Shown: positions 24,875 through 33,621 of the stretch, in pieces
How positions within the stretch are numbered: the first letter of the stretch is position 1
How the letters are laid out: each line of letters opens with the position of its first letter
Source: Treponema sp.
GTDB lineage: Bacteria > Spirochaetota > Spirochaetia > Treponematales > Treponemataceae
DNA length: 46,733 nt
NCBI GenBank assembly: GCA_016290995.1
Contig: JAEEVR010000019.1
Coordinates: forward strand, 1 to 46,733
Direction of reading: 5' to 3'
Notes under the pieces: model-generated
What the model saw: only the letters and a program-made list of their open reading frames with translations
Told to the model about the DNA's origin: nothing
The model's database searches: none
Position numbers and translations under genes: made by a program

Positions 24875-26425
24875 TTAGGACAAAATTCCGCTTTCTTTCC
24901 TCAAGTCTATAGCCTCGGCCATGTGCTCGGCGCTGATTTGGGGGCTTTCTTCCATGTCGGCTATGGTCCTGGCAACTTTTTTGCACGAAGCCAAGGCCCT
25001 GGGCGTAAAGTCGTATCGGCGGGCGGCGGAAAGCAAAAGGCCCTCCGCCTGGCCTGAAAGCCGGCAAATTTCGGGGATTTCCTCCGGCCTTAGACGGGCG
25101 TTTTTACCCCCTTGCCGCCTCCTTTGGACCTTTACCGCCCTTGCGATTGGAAGCCTTAAGTCCATTGTCGACCAAACCTCGGCTTGCGTTCCCGGGTCGG
25201 GAATGTCCATTTTTACCCTTATATCCATCCGGTCCAAAAGGGGCGCCGAAAACTTCTTCCAGTAAAGCTCCACCGATCTTGCGGAACAGAGGCAAAGTTT
25301 TTTTTCGGAACCGTAATTCCCGCAAGGACAAGGATTTGCGGCCATCAAAAGCTGGAACGCGGCGGGATAAACCGCGGTCCGGCCGGCCCGGCTCAAAACA
25401 ACTTTTTGGCTTTCTAGCGGAACCCTAAGCATTTGAAGGACGCTGGACCTAAATTCCGCGGCTTCGTCCAAAAAGAGCGCTCCGTTATGGGCCAGAGAGA
25501 TTTCTCCCGGCCTGCACTGGATGCTGCCTCCGCACATTCCCTCAAGGCTGGCGCTCATATGGGGCTGCCTAAAGGGCGGGATTCTTACAAGGCCCTGGCC
25601 CGGCGGCATCAAGCCCGCTATTGAATGGATTCGCGTGACGCTTTGGGCCTCTTCGGCCGTAAGCAAGGGAAGCAAGGCCGAAAACCGTTGAAGAATCAAG
25701 CTCTTTCCGCAGCCGGGAGGCCCAAAGGCAAGCAAGTTATGGCCGCCGGCCGCCGCAATCGTACAGGCCCTGACCAAATCCTTTTGGCCAAAAAAGTCCT
25801 CAAAGCCGGATCCTTCGCAAAAAGGCGGAAAAAGGACCCCCTCAATCTCAACGCAATCCTTGGGAGCGAAATCCGGGCCGCCGGAGCTTTTGGCGTCGGT
25901 AAAAAGGCTCTTGTCGCGCAGGGCTTCAAAAGCTTCGCGGAGATTTTTGGCGCCAACGACTTTCATCCCCAAGGCTTCCCTAGCCTCGTTTGCGTTGGCG
26001 GCGGGAACCACGCAGTATTCAATCCCGGCGGCCCTCGCGCTGGACGCGGCCGCGTGAACCGCCCTTACCGGCCTTAAAGCGCCCGAAAGCTCAAGCTCCC
26101 CCAAGACCAGAACATCAGAGCATAAGCCGGCCTCCCCTTCATCCTGCCCTTTGCTCGCCTCGCAAAGAACGCCAAGCGCGACCGCAAGGTCAAAGCCCGC
26201 GCCTTCTTTTTTTAGGTCGGCCGGCGAAAGGCTTATCAAGACTCTTTCGGGCGGAAACTCGTAGCCGGAATTCCTAATGGCGGTTTTCATCCGCTCCCGG
26301 CTTTCCTTTACCGCTCCGTCGGCCAAGCCGACCATGTCAATCGCTGGAATGCCTCGCCTTATGTCAACCTCGACAGACACAAGGGAGCCTTCGTAACCAA
26401 AGGGACTAAAAGAATATATTTGCAT
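24875..26425 (-). CDS. comM: ComM/YifB-family Mg-chelatase-like AAA+ ATPase
   Basis: A 516-residue YifB/ComM protein. The N-terminal Lon-protease-like fold (about 1-180) includes DMVGLADGAVKESRER and FDLAVALGVL. The AAA+ domain has Walker A AFGPPGCGKS near residue 235, Walker B ALFLDEAAEF, and ANPCPCGNYG, a cysteine-rich block diagnostic of the family. The C-terminal Mg-chelatase domain ends near ISAEHMAEAI. ComM is a branch-migration helicase used in natural transformation; many non-competent bacteria keep it. AGGTGA lies 6 bases upstream of the ATG. Monocistronic. Confidence 0.92.
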   Translation of the reverse strand: MQIYSFSPFGYEGSLVSVEVDIRRGIPAIDMVGLADGAVKESRERMKTAIRNSGYEFPPERVLISLSPADLKKEGAGFDLAVALGVLCEASKGQDEGEAGLCSDVLVLGELELSGALRPVRAVHAAASSARAAGIEYCVVPAANANEAREALGMKVVGAKNLREAFEALRDKSLFTDAKSSGGPDFAPKDCVEIEGVLFPPFCEGSGFEDFFGQKDLVRACTIAAAGGHNLLAFGPPGCGKSLILQRFSALLPLLTAEEAQSVTRIHSIAGLMPPGQGLVRIPPFRQPHMSASLEGMCGGSIQCRPGEISLAHNGALFLDEAAEFRSSVLQMLRVPLESQKVVLSRAGRTAVYPAAFQLLMAANPCPCGNYGSEKKLCLCSARSVELYWKKFSAPLLDRMDIRVKMDIPDPGTQAEVWSTMDLRLPIARAVKVQRRRQGGKNARLRPEEIPEICRLSGQAEGLLLSAARRYDFTPRALASCKKVARTIADMEESPQISAEHMAEAIDLRKESGILS

Positions 26426-26523
26426 AAAATTTCACCTCATACATAAGGTAGGAATTTTTGCAAAGATTTTCGTTTATTTTTGAAAAAAAAATGATTTTTT
26501 TTTACAAGCGAGGATACATCGCC

Positions 26524-27375
26524 TTATAGGCGAGGCAAAAGCTCTTCGTAATAATAGCGGTCGTCTATCTTGTAGCCGCCGGCGGTTCGGCCAAGCTTTC
26601 GGTCGGCCCTTACGTTGGGTCCGTGGTAGTCGCTTCCGGCGGTGGCAAAAAAGCCCAGTTCCTTGGCCATTTTTTCAAGGCGGCGGCAATCGTTTTCCTT
26701 GGCTCCGGGATGCCAGGCCTCCAAGCCTTGGACTCCGGCGGCCTTTATTCCGCGCAAGACTTCCTCGATTTTTCCCCAGCCCACATACAACGAAAGAGGA
26801 TGCGCGATTACAGGAAGGCCGCCCGAATCCAAAACGGCCTTTACGCCAGCCGTCAATTCCGCTCCCTCAAAGTCAACAAAAAAGGGCGTTCCTTTGGAAA
26901 GATACTTGTCAAAGGCCTTTTGCCTGTTTTTTACGATATTTTTTTGGACCATATAGGCCGCGATATGGGGCCTTCCCAATGTGTCCTCGCGGTGGACAGT
27001 CCCCTGGCTTTGAAGGAATTCCTCGTAAGTCACTTCTAGGCCGTCGTTGGCAAGGGCGGCCAAGATTTTTTTATTGCGCTCAATGCGGTTGTACTTTAGC
27101 GAGGCAAGAAGGCCCTTCATCGAAGCGGAGATTTCCTTTAGGCCCAAGCCCAGCAAGTGGAATTCCCCTGTCGGCCATTGTATGTTAAGCTCAATCCCCG
27201 GCACAAAAACGATTCCAGCCTCTTTTGCGGCCTCCGCAGCCTCTTCCAAGCCGTCAACAGTGTCGTGGTCTGTAAGCGCCAAAACGCCTAAGCCGCTTTC
27301 TTTCGCGCATAAAACCAACTGGGAGGGACTTTTTTCTCCGTCAGACGCGGTGGAATGGGTATGAAGGTCAACCAT
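26524..27375 (-). CDS. PHP-domain phosphoesterase (TrpH/RNase AM-like)
   Basis: A 283-residue PHP enzyme. The N-terminal DLHTHSTASDG, LTDHDTVDG and PGIELN motifs supply metal ligands; GRPHIA, IAHPLSLY and GSDYHGPN complete the trinuclear site. E. coli TrpH/RNase AM relatives remove 5' nucleotides or hydrolyse 3',5'-bisphosphates. The start at 27375 is chosen over an in-frame ATG at 27381 because the -10 box TAAAAT ends at 27382, placing transcription start at the second ATG. The resulting N-terminus MVDLHTHS matches the family. Divergent from the cNMP-binding gene. Confidence 0.9.
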   Translation of the reverse strand: MVDLHTHSTASDGEKSPSQLVLCAKESGLGVLALTDHDTVDGLEEAAEAAKEAGIVFVPGIELNIQWPTGEFHLLGLGLKEISASMKGLLASLKYNRIERNKKILAALANDGLEVTYEEFLQSQGTVHREDTLGRPHIAAYMVQKNIVKNRQKAFDKYLSKGTPFFVDFEGAELTAGVKAVLDSGGLPVIAHPLSLYVGWGKIEEVLRGIKAAGVQGLEAWHPGAKENDCRRLEKMAKELGFFATAGSDYHGPNVRADRKLGRTAGGYKIDDRYYYEELLPRL

Positions 27376-27381
27376 GGGCAT

Positions 27382-27410
27382 ATTTTAACAAATTTAGGGG
27401 TCTTTTTCAA
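27382..27410 (-). promoter_or_regulatory. Promoter for a leaderless PHP-gene transcript
   Basis: Minus strand: TTGAAA (27405-27410), 17-bp spacer, TAAAAT (27382-27387). One ATG abuts the -10 box and cannot be transcribed; the next, 6 bases later at 27375, coincides with the expected start point. Confidence 0.7.
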
Positions 27411-27511
27411 TTATTTTGGAATTTTTGTAAAAAAATATAGATTTTTTTTTAATATTGCGCTATAATTCTATAATTAAATTGTAAGATTTATAAAAATAGG
27501 ACGAGGAAAAA

Positions 27512-28759
27512 ATGCCCAAGGCGGTCCAATACAACAAAGGCTCCATCATTTATTTTGAAAATGACAAGGACGAAAGAATATTCATTCTCCAAAAAGGCGT
27601 GGTAATTCTAACTTCCACGGACACTGACACAGGCACGACAGAAACCCAGCAGTTGACAAACGGAGAATTTTTTGGAGTAAAATCCGCGCTTGGCCACTTT
27701 CCCCGCGAAGAAACAGCGACAGTCTTGCAAGACGCGGTCGCGGTTTCCATGACCGTTCCAGAATTTGAAAACATCTTTAGCAACAACAAGCAAGTCGTCT
27801 ACAAAATGCTCCGCGTATTCTCGGGCCAGCTAAGGCAAGTCCACAAAAAAACGCAGGCGCTTTTGCAAACCGACAACAACGCAAACCAGCAGGGCGGAAT
27901 GCTTTCGGTCGCAAAGAGCTTTTTTGACGACCAAAACTACCGCGCTTGCTGCGACGTTTGCATAAAGTACTTGACCCACTTTCCCACAGCCTACGACAAA
28001 GACCAAGTGGCCAAGCTTTACGCCGACGCAAAGTTGCGCCACGACAAGCTAGCGCAAAAAAGAGACCAGTCGCAAGCCGCCGCTCCCGCAAGCTACGCGG
28101 GCGCCTTAAAGCAGTTCATGCTTCCGGCCTTTGAGCGCTTCCAAAAAAAGTACGAGCCGGATCAAGTAATCATCAGCGAATTTGAGCCGGGCGACTCCTT
28201 CTACTTGATTCAAAGCGGCGAAGTCCAGCTTGTAAAGTGCATAAACGGCGTCAAGAAAAACCTTGACATTCTTAAGCCCGGCGAGTTCTTTGGCGAGATG
28301 GCCATCTTGGACAACTCTCCCCGCTCGGCGACTTGCATGGCGATCGGCCCCGTTGAATGCTTGGAATTCAACAAGGCCAACTTTGAAGTTTTGGTAACCG
28401 GAAACCCGCAAATCGCGATCGTATTGCTTAAGATTTTCTGCAAGCGCATTTACGACCAAAAGCGCCGCCTAAAGATTTTGACAATCAAAGACAACACGGC
28501 GCGCATTGCCGACACCTTCTGCATGTTTGACGAAATGAATCCCAGCGCAAAGCCCAACGAAAAGTCGCGCCGCTTTAACGTTACCCAGGCGGACGTTTCA
28601 AGCTGGTCAGGCCTCCCCACCCAGATAGTTCAAGAAGAAATTCACAAGTACGTTTCAAGCGGCAAATTGCAAATATTCGACAATTATATGGTCGTGACAA
28701 ACATCAACGATATGAAGCGCATCGTGGAACTTGAGCGCTCAAAGAAAATCGCCCGCTAA
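27512..28759 (+). CDS. Protein with two cyclic-nucleotide-binding domains and a Crp-like C-terminus
   Basis: A 415-residue soluble regulator. cNMP-binding fold 1 (about 5-115) has a degenerate phosphate-binding cassette (EFFGVKSALGHFPREE). A TPR-like helical stretch (about 125-185) and an Ala/Gln linker follow. Fold 2 (about 200-315) has a good cassette, GEFFGEMAILDNSPRSATC, with Glu and Arg placed to contact cAMP or cGMP. The C-terminus (about 325-410) resembles a winged-helix region (VTQADVSSWSGLPTQIVQEEI), so DNA binding is possible. An AGGACGAGG site precedes the ATG and TATAAT boxes lie at 27461 and 27469. The ligand is unknown. Confidence 0.8.
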   Translation: MPKAVQYNKGSIIYFENDKDERIFILQKGVVILTSTDTDTGTTETQQLTNGEFFGVKSALGHFPREETATVLQDAVAVSMTVPEFENIFSNNKQVVYKMLRVFSGQLRQVHKKTQALLQTDNNANQQGGMLSVAKSFFDDQNYRACCDVCIKYLTHFPTAYDKDQVAKLYADAKLRHDKLAQKRDQSQAAAPASYAGALKQFMLPAFERFQKKYEPDQVIISEFEPGDSFYLIQSGEVQLVKCINGVKKNLDILKPGEFFGEMAILDNSPRSATCMAIGPVECLEFNKANFEVLVTGNPQIAIVLLKIFCKRIYDQKRRLKILTIKDNTARIADTFCMFDEMNPSAKPNEKSRRFNVTQADVSSWSGLPTQIVQEEIHKYVSSGKLQIFDNYMVVTNINDMKRIVELERSKKIAR

Positions 28760-28780
28760 GCGCGGGCCGTCAGATTTTTA
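28751..28780 (+). terminator. Weak hairpin at the end of the cNMP-binding gene
   Basis: GCCCGC (28751-28756) and GCGGGC (28762-28767) form a 6-bp stem with the TAA stop codon in the loop. A T run follows 8 bases later, so termination here would be weak. Confidence 0.35.
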
Positions 28781-29644
28781 ATTATCGTGGAAAGTTGGGT
28801 GGGCTTGTTTCCAAGCCTTGCACTTCTCAAGCAACGCTTCCTTAACCTTGTCAGTGACCATAACGTAAATGCGTTCGCGGACTTTTTCGGCGATGCCTTC
28901 GTCAAGGCCTTGCTGGCCGTTGGACTTTAGCATTACAAAGACTTGCAAAACTTTTCCGCCGTCCAAATCGCGCTGAATCATTAGCGTCGCGGGAACCTTA
29001 AAGCGAAAGCCCTTGAAAGTCACGGTGATCTCGCCGATGTTCGTGTAAAGCGGAATGTCTGGAAACGTGTAGTTGGGATCGGGAATGAACGAAAAGTGGC
29101 TTACCGAAATGTCGGAGACGCGGCCTTTGACAACCGCTCCTTGATAGATAAAGTTGGCCGAAGCCGCCGAATCGCAAATCGCGCGGACGTTCTTTCGGCG
29201 GCCGCACGCTTGGTTTGCGTACATAACTTTGTCGATTATCTCAAAGTTTTTTTCCTTGTTGTAGGCAAGCTCGATGCAGCCGCACTGAAGGCCCATGTCA
29301 AACAAGTAGTATTTTTCCATAGCGGCCTTTTGCTCGTCCGTGCGGCCTTTTGCGTACAGGACGCCAATCAAGGCCTTTCCTTGAAATTCATCCTGAATGT
29401 ATTTTATGAACTTTGCCCAATCAACTCCAACGTCGCTGTCAACAAAGAAGAAAAGGATTGAGTCGGGGCAAGTTTCTACAATGATTTTCACTTGCTCGTA
29501 AATCGGATAAAAGCGAAAGTCCTTTATGATGTAGGCTTCATAGCCCCTGGACAAAAAATCCTCCAAATAGGACTCCGGCAAAAAGCTGGTGTCCGGGGCG
29601 ATGAAAAAGGTTTTTCGACCTTCTATCTCTGTCCGCGCGTCCAT
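28778..29644 (-). CDS. PilZ-like protein, last gene of the oxaloacetate decarboxylase operon
   Basis: A 288-residue soluble protein. The N-terminal half (about 10-130) resembles a receiver-like alpha/beta fold (FFVDSDVGVDWAKFIKYI). The C-terminal part (about 150-260) looks like a PilZ domain: R-K-N-V-R fits RxxxR, and SDISVSHFSF fits the D-x-S-x-x-G motif with Phe replacing the Gly. Cyclic-di-GMP binding is therefore plausible but not secure. Its ATG directly follows the oadB TAA (TAAATG), so it is co-expressed with the Na+ pump genes. The functional link is unknown. Confidence 0.65.
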   Translation of the reverse strand: MDARTEIEGRKTFFIAPDTSFLPESYLEDFLSRGYEAYIIKDFRFYPIYEQVKIIVETCPDSILFFFVDSDVGVDWAKFIKYIQDEFQGKALIGVLYAKGRTDEQKAAMEKYYLFDMGLQCGCIELAYNKEKNFEIIDKVMYANQACGRRKNVRAICDSAASANFIYQGAVVKGRVSDISVSHFSFIPDPNYTFPDIPLYTNIGEITVTFKGFRFKVPATLMIQRDLDGGKVLQVFVMLKSNGQQGLDEGIAEKVRERIYVMVTDKVKEALLEKCKAWKQAHPTFHDN

Positions 29645-31084
29645 TTACATTCCGTAAGTGGCGATGAAAACGCCGGCGGCGATCGCTGTTCCGATTACGC
29701 CGGAGACGTTGGGACCCATCGCGTGCATCAAGATGAAGTTTGAAGGATCGTACTCCAAGCCAACCTTGTTTGAAACGCGCGCGGCCATCGGAACGGCGGA
29801 CACGCCCGCGCTTCCGATAAGGGGATTGATTTTCTTTTTGAGGAACAAGTTCATAACCTTGGCCATTACAAGGCCGCCGGCTGTGGCTACGCAGAAGGCT
29901 ACAAGGCCCAAGATGATGATTCCGATTGACTTTGAGTTGATGATCTTTTCGGGAGTCATTTGGCTTCCTACTCCGAGCGAAAGCAAAATAGAAACGATGT
30001 TCATCAATTCATTTTCCATTGTCTTGCTAAGTCTCTCGACAACTCCGCACTGCTTGACAAAGTTTCCAAAGGCCAACATTCCGATAAGGGGCGCGGCCGG
30101 CGGCAAAAGCAAGATCGTTATTACCAAAAGCATCATCGGGAACAAGACTTTTTCGGTCTTTGAAACCGGGCGCTGCTGCTCCATCTTTATCTTGCGCTCT
30201 TTTTCTGTCGTCAAGGCCTTCATAATCGGAGGCTGGATCATCGGAACCAAGGCCATGTAAGAATAGGCCGCGACGGCGATTACCGCCATCATGTGCGGAG
30301 CCAATTTTCCCGAAACGTAAATGCTGGTCGGGCCGTCGGCGCCGCCGATAATGGCGATGGCCGAAGCTTCCATCATGTTGTAGTCAACGTTGATTCCGGG
30401 AATCATGTTCATAAGGGCTACGCCAAAGAGCGTAAAGAAGACGCCAAACTGCGCCGCGCCTCCAAGAAGCGCCATCTTTGGGTTTGCGATAAGCGGGCCA
30501 AAGTCGGTCATCGCTCCGATTCCCATAAAGATGAGCATCGGGAAGAATTCGTTTCCGACGCCCGCGCTGTAAATGATGTGAAGCATTCCGTGCGGCGCCT
30601 CTCCCATTCCCGCTCCGGGAATGTTTACCAAAATCGTTCCAAAGCCGATCGGGATCAAAAGCAAAGGCTCAAAGCCCTTTCCAACCGCCAAGTAAACGAT
30701 AAGGAATCCGATTGCGATCATAAAAAGCTTTTGCCAGCCTGGAACTACGATGTCGGCAAAGGGATCGGCGGCTTCGGCCTTAAGCTCGGCGGCCTTCTCC
30801 GCTTTTTCAGCGGCGACTTCCGCGGCTGTGGGCGTGTGGATGATTTTGTAAATGCCAGTGTTCTTCCAAATGTTCATAAGGAAGGCGTTTACGCTGATGT
30901 TGGGAACGTTTTCCGAACCCTTGATGACGCGCTTGAGGCCCGTTCCTGTTGCGTATGAGGATGTCGCCGCCCCTTCGCTTTGGGCCTTGACTACAGGCTT
31001 TACAAAGAAGGATACGGCCATCGCGACGAACATAATCGCGAACGTTGCCTTTATAATTTGCGCTTTGTTTTTAGTCATTTCCAT
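29645..31084 (-). CDS. oadB: Oxaloacetate decarboxylase/methylmalonyl-CoA decarboxylase beta subunit, Na+ pump
   Basis: A 479-residue multi-pass membrane protein that couples decarboxylation of carboxybiotin to Na+ export. Diagnostic segments are [36 protein letters not shown] (with the Asp needed for Na+/H+ translocation), and [10 protein letters not shown]. It is somewhat longer than typical OadB (about 380-430) because of an Ala/Glu-rich cytoplasmic insertion around residues 85-115. It lies 11 bp downstream of oadA and upstream of the PilZ-like gene. Confidence 0.93.
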   Translation of the reverse strand: MEMTKNKAQIIKATFAIMFVAMAVSFFVKPVVKAQSEGAATSSYATGTGLKRVIKGSENVPNISVNAFLMNIWKNTGIYKIIHTPTAAEVAAEKAEKAAELKAEAADPFADIVVPGWQKLFMIAIGFLIVYLAVGKGFEPLLLIPIGFGTILVNIPGAGMGEAPHGMLHIIYSAGVGNEFFPMLIFMGIGAMTDFGPLIANPKMALLGGAAQFGVFFTLFGVALMNMIPGINVDYNMMEASAIAIIGGADGPTSIYVSGKLAPHMMAVIAVAAYSYMALVPMIQPPIMKALTTEKERKIKMEQQRPVSKTEKVLFPMMLLVITILLLPPAAPLIGMLAFGNFVKQCGVVERLSKTMENELMNIVSILLSLGVGSQMTPEKIINSKSIGIIILGLVAFCVATAGGLVMAKVMNLFLKKKINPLIGSAGVSAVPMAARVSNKVGLEYDPSNFILMHAMGPNVSGVIGTAIAAGVFIATYGM

Positions 31085-31095
31085 TTTGCAAGTCC

Positions 31096-33159
31096 TTACT
31101 TTATCTCGGCGATGGCCTGGCCGGCGCTGATTTGGCTTCCAGTGGCCGCCAAGAAGTGAACGCTTCCGGCTGTTCCGGCCTTGATTTCCAATTCCATCTT
31201 CATAGACTCGACGATGATAATCGTCGTGTCGGCTTTTACGGCGCTGCCTTCGGCTACGGCGTACTTAAGCAAGGTTCCGGCTACGGGAGCGTTGACAGGC
31301 TTTCCGCCGGCTGGAGCGGCAGGGGCCGCGGCGGGCGCCGGGGCTGCAGGAGCTGCGGCAGGTGCCGGAGCGGCAACTGCGACTCCGCCCAAAGTGGCCA
31401 AAACCTGGCCGGCCTGGATTTGCGTTCCGGGCTGGACGACAAAATTGATCGTTCCGCTTTCGGGGGCCTTTACTTCAAGCTCCATCTTCATTGACTCAAT
31501 CATGATTACGGTGTCGCCCTTCTTTACGGCGGAACCGGCGGCGGCGACGTGGCGGAGCAATGTTCCGGCTACGGGAGCCTTTACTTCAACTCCGCCTGTA
31601 ACTGTAGCGGCAGGAGCGGCGGCCGCTGCGGGAGCGGAACCGGCGGCGCCAAAGCTTACGTTGTAAGGAGTTCCGTTTACTGTTACGCTAGAGCCGTTGG
31701 CGCTAACGTTGTAGGCTGTTCCGTTTACTGTGACTGTCCAAGGTCCGTTAGAAGGAGCGGCGGCCGCTGCGGGAGCCTCTTTCTTTCCGAATGTCTTTTC
31801 GGCGTCAACCGGTCCGTTGGCGCGCTCTTTGAAGAACTTGGGCGCGACGTTGGGGAACATCGCGTATGTAAGAGCGTCCTCTACCGAGCCGTTTCCTCCG
31901 TTCTTCTTTGACTCTTCCATCATCTTGTCCCACTCTGGCGGGATTTCGTCGGCGGGGCGGCAGGTCATTACCTTTTCCATGTTGTTCTGCTGCAAGGCTT
32001 TCTGGACCAATTCAGGATTGGCGTCCGTCGGAAGCTTTCCAAAGCGGCCCGTGATAAGGTTGCGGAAGTCCTGGGTCATCGTCTTGTAGCGGCCCATCAA
32101 AACGTTCATAACGGCCTGCGTTCCAACGATCTGAGACGTCGGAGTCACAAGCGGAACGTAGCCTGCGTCCTTGTGGACAAGCGGAAGCTCGGCAAGAACT
32201 TGGTCCATCTTGTCGGCCGCGTTCTGCTGCTTAAGCTGGCTTTCCAAGTTGGAGAGCATTCCGCCCGGAACCTGAGAAAGCAAAATGCGAGTGTCCGCTC
32301 CAAGGAAAGAAGATTCCAAAGAGGCGTAGTGCTTTCGGACTTCGCGGAAGTAGGCGGCGATTTCAAGCAAGGCCTTTGTGTCCAAGCCTGTGTCGCGTTC
32401 GGTTCCCTTTAGCATCTCTACGACTGTCTCTGTCGGAGAGTGGCTTGTTCCCATTGACATTGAAGAAATCGCAGTGTCCAAAATGTCGGCTCCAGCTTCC
32501 GCTCCCTTAAGCAAAGTGGCGACGGAAAGGCCTGTCGTGGCGTGCGTGTGGATTTCAACCGGGAGGTCAACCTTGGCCTTGATGGCCTTTACCAAGTCGT
32601 AGGCGGCGTAAGGCTTTAAGAGGCCCGACATGTCTTTAATACAAATTGAGTCGGCTCCAAAGTCGGCGTAAGTCTTGGCAAGCTCGGCGTATTTTTCGAT
32701 TGTGTGGAAGGGAGTCACGGCGTAAGAAATCGCCATCTGAACGTGCTTTCCTGTTTTTTTGGCGGCCTTTGTCGCGCATTCCATGTTGCGGGGGTCGTTG
32801 CAAGCGTCAAAAATGCGGAACACGTCGATTCCGTTTTTGGCGGCAGTCTCGACGAACTTTTCAACGACGTCGTCGGCGTAGTGGCGGTAGCCCAAGAGGT
32901 TTTGGGCGCGCAAAAGCATCATTATCTTTGAGTTGGGAAGCGCGGCGTGAAGCTTTCTCAAGCGCTCCCAGGGATCTTCGTTCAAAAAGCGGATGCAAGA
33001 GTCGTAAGTGGCTCCGCCCCAACCTTCGATGGCCCAGTAGCCGATTTTGTCCATCTTGTCGCAAATCGGAAGCATGTCCGCTGTCGTCATGCGGGTGGCG
33101 TGGAGCGACTGGTGCGCGTCGCGAATCGCAAGTTCTGAAATCTGTATTTTGTTAGCCAT
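31096..33159 (-). CDS. oadA: Oxaloacetate decarboxylase alpha subunit with two biotinyl domains
   Basis: A 687-residue OadA. The carboxyltransferase domain (about 1-460) has [11 protein letters not shown] at the metal site, [19 protein letters not shown], and the PYC/OADA conserved region. Ala/Pro-rich linkers connect two separate biotinyl/lipoyl attachment domains. Each carries the biotinylation motif ESMKME, with target lysines at about K558 and K654. Most OadA proteins carry one such domain. The carboxyl group moves from oxaloacetate to biotin and then to OadB. The gene follows oadG by 31 bp. Confidence 0.94.
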   Translation of the reverse strand: MANKIQISELAIRDAHQSLHATRMTTADMLPICDKMDKIGYWAIEGWGGATYDSCIRFLNEDPWERLRKLHAALPNSKIMMLLRAQNLLGYRHYADDVVEKFVETAAKNGIDVFRIFDACNDPRNMECATKAAKKTGKHVQMAISYAVTPFHTIEKYAELAKTYADFGADSICIKDMSGLLKPYAAYDLVKAIKAKVDLPVEIHTHATTGLSVATLLKGAEAGADILDTAISSMSMGTSHSPTETVVEMLKGTERDTGLDTKALLEIAAYFREVRKHYASLESSFLGADTRILLSQVPGGMLSNLESQLKQQNAADKMDQVLAELPLVHKDAGYVPLVTPTSQIVGTQAVMNVLMGRYKTMTQDFRNLITGRFGKLPTDANPELVQKALQQNNMEKVMTCRPADEIPPEWDKMMEESKKNGGNGSVEDALTYAMFPNVAPKFFKERANGPVDAEKTFGKKEAPAAAAAPSNGPWTVTVNGTAYNVSANGSSVTVNGTPYNVSFGAAGSAPAAAAAPAATVTGGVEVKAPVAGTLLRHVAAAGSAVKKGDTVIMIESMKMELEVKAPESGTINFVVQPGTQIQAGQVLATLGGVAVAAPAPAAAPAAPAPAAAPAAPAGGKPVNAPVAGTLLKYAVAEGSAVKADTTIIIVESMKMELEIKAGTAGSVHFLAATGSQISAGQAIAEIK

Positions 33160-33190
33160 TTTATTCTCCTATATATTTAGCTATTTTATT

Positions 33191-33445
33191 CTATTGCAAG
33201 TCGCCCTTTGCCTTGAGGGCTGCGGCGATGGCGGCCACTACGGCCTTTTGGTCAGAGGAAGCGGAAGGAGCGCTTGGCGCTGACGGCGCGGAGGCAGTCG
33301 GCGAATCCTTGTCCAACTTTAACGCGTGAAGAATGGCATGCAGCAAGTACATGCATACAATCATGATGATTAGAAAACTAAATACAACGCCCATTCCCAA
33401 AAGCGTAAGAATGCCGCTTTGGCCGAGCATTTGCTCAACGTTCAT
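33191..33445 (-). CDS. oadG: Oxaloacetate decarboxylase gamma subunit
   Basis: An 84-residue OadG-type protein with one N-terminal membrane helix (about 10-35, TLLGMGVVFSFLIIMIVCMYLL) and an Ala/Ser/Pro-rich cytoplasmic tail. In the Na+ pump the gamma subunit tethers the alpha carboxyltransferase to beta. It is the first gene of oadG-oadA-oadB-pilZ-like. A strong GGGGGA ribosome-binding site precedes the ATG, and the operon promoter lies at 33482-33510. Confidence 0.88.
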   Translation of the reverse strand: MNVEQMLGQSGILTLLGMGVVFSFLIIMIVCMYLLHAILHALKLDKDSPTASAPSAPSAPSASSDQKAVVAAIAAALKAKGDLQ

Positions 33446-33481
33446 AATTCCCCCAAAAAAATCGAAAAATTTATCGCATAT

Positions 33482-33510
33482 ATTTTAATGAAAAGCCATT
33501 TTTTTTTCAA
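33482..33510 (-). promoter_or_regulatory. Promoter of the oadGAB operon
   Basis: Minus strand: TTGAAA (33505-33510), 17-bp spacer, TAAAAT (33482-33487). The leader is about 30 bases with a GGGGGA Shine-Dalgarno. It is back-to-back with the mmdA promoter at 33564-33591. Confidence 0.65.
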
Positions 33511-33563
33511 TATAGTTCCGAAGAAAAAACGCGGAGAAACCCCGGAACGGCCGCCGCTTGCTC

Positions 33564-33591
33564 TTGACATTTTTACAAAATATGTCATAAT
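33564..33591 (+). promoter_or_regulatory. Promoter of the mmdA-like gene
   Basis: TTGACA (33564-33569), 16-bp spacer, CATAAT (33586-33591). The short leader carries AGAGG about 6 bases before the ATG at 33622. Confidence 0.65.
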
Positions 33592-33621
33592 ACAAAGCAT
33601 ATCAATTTTCCAGAGGTTTTT

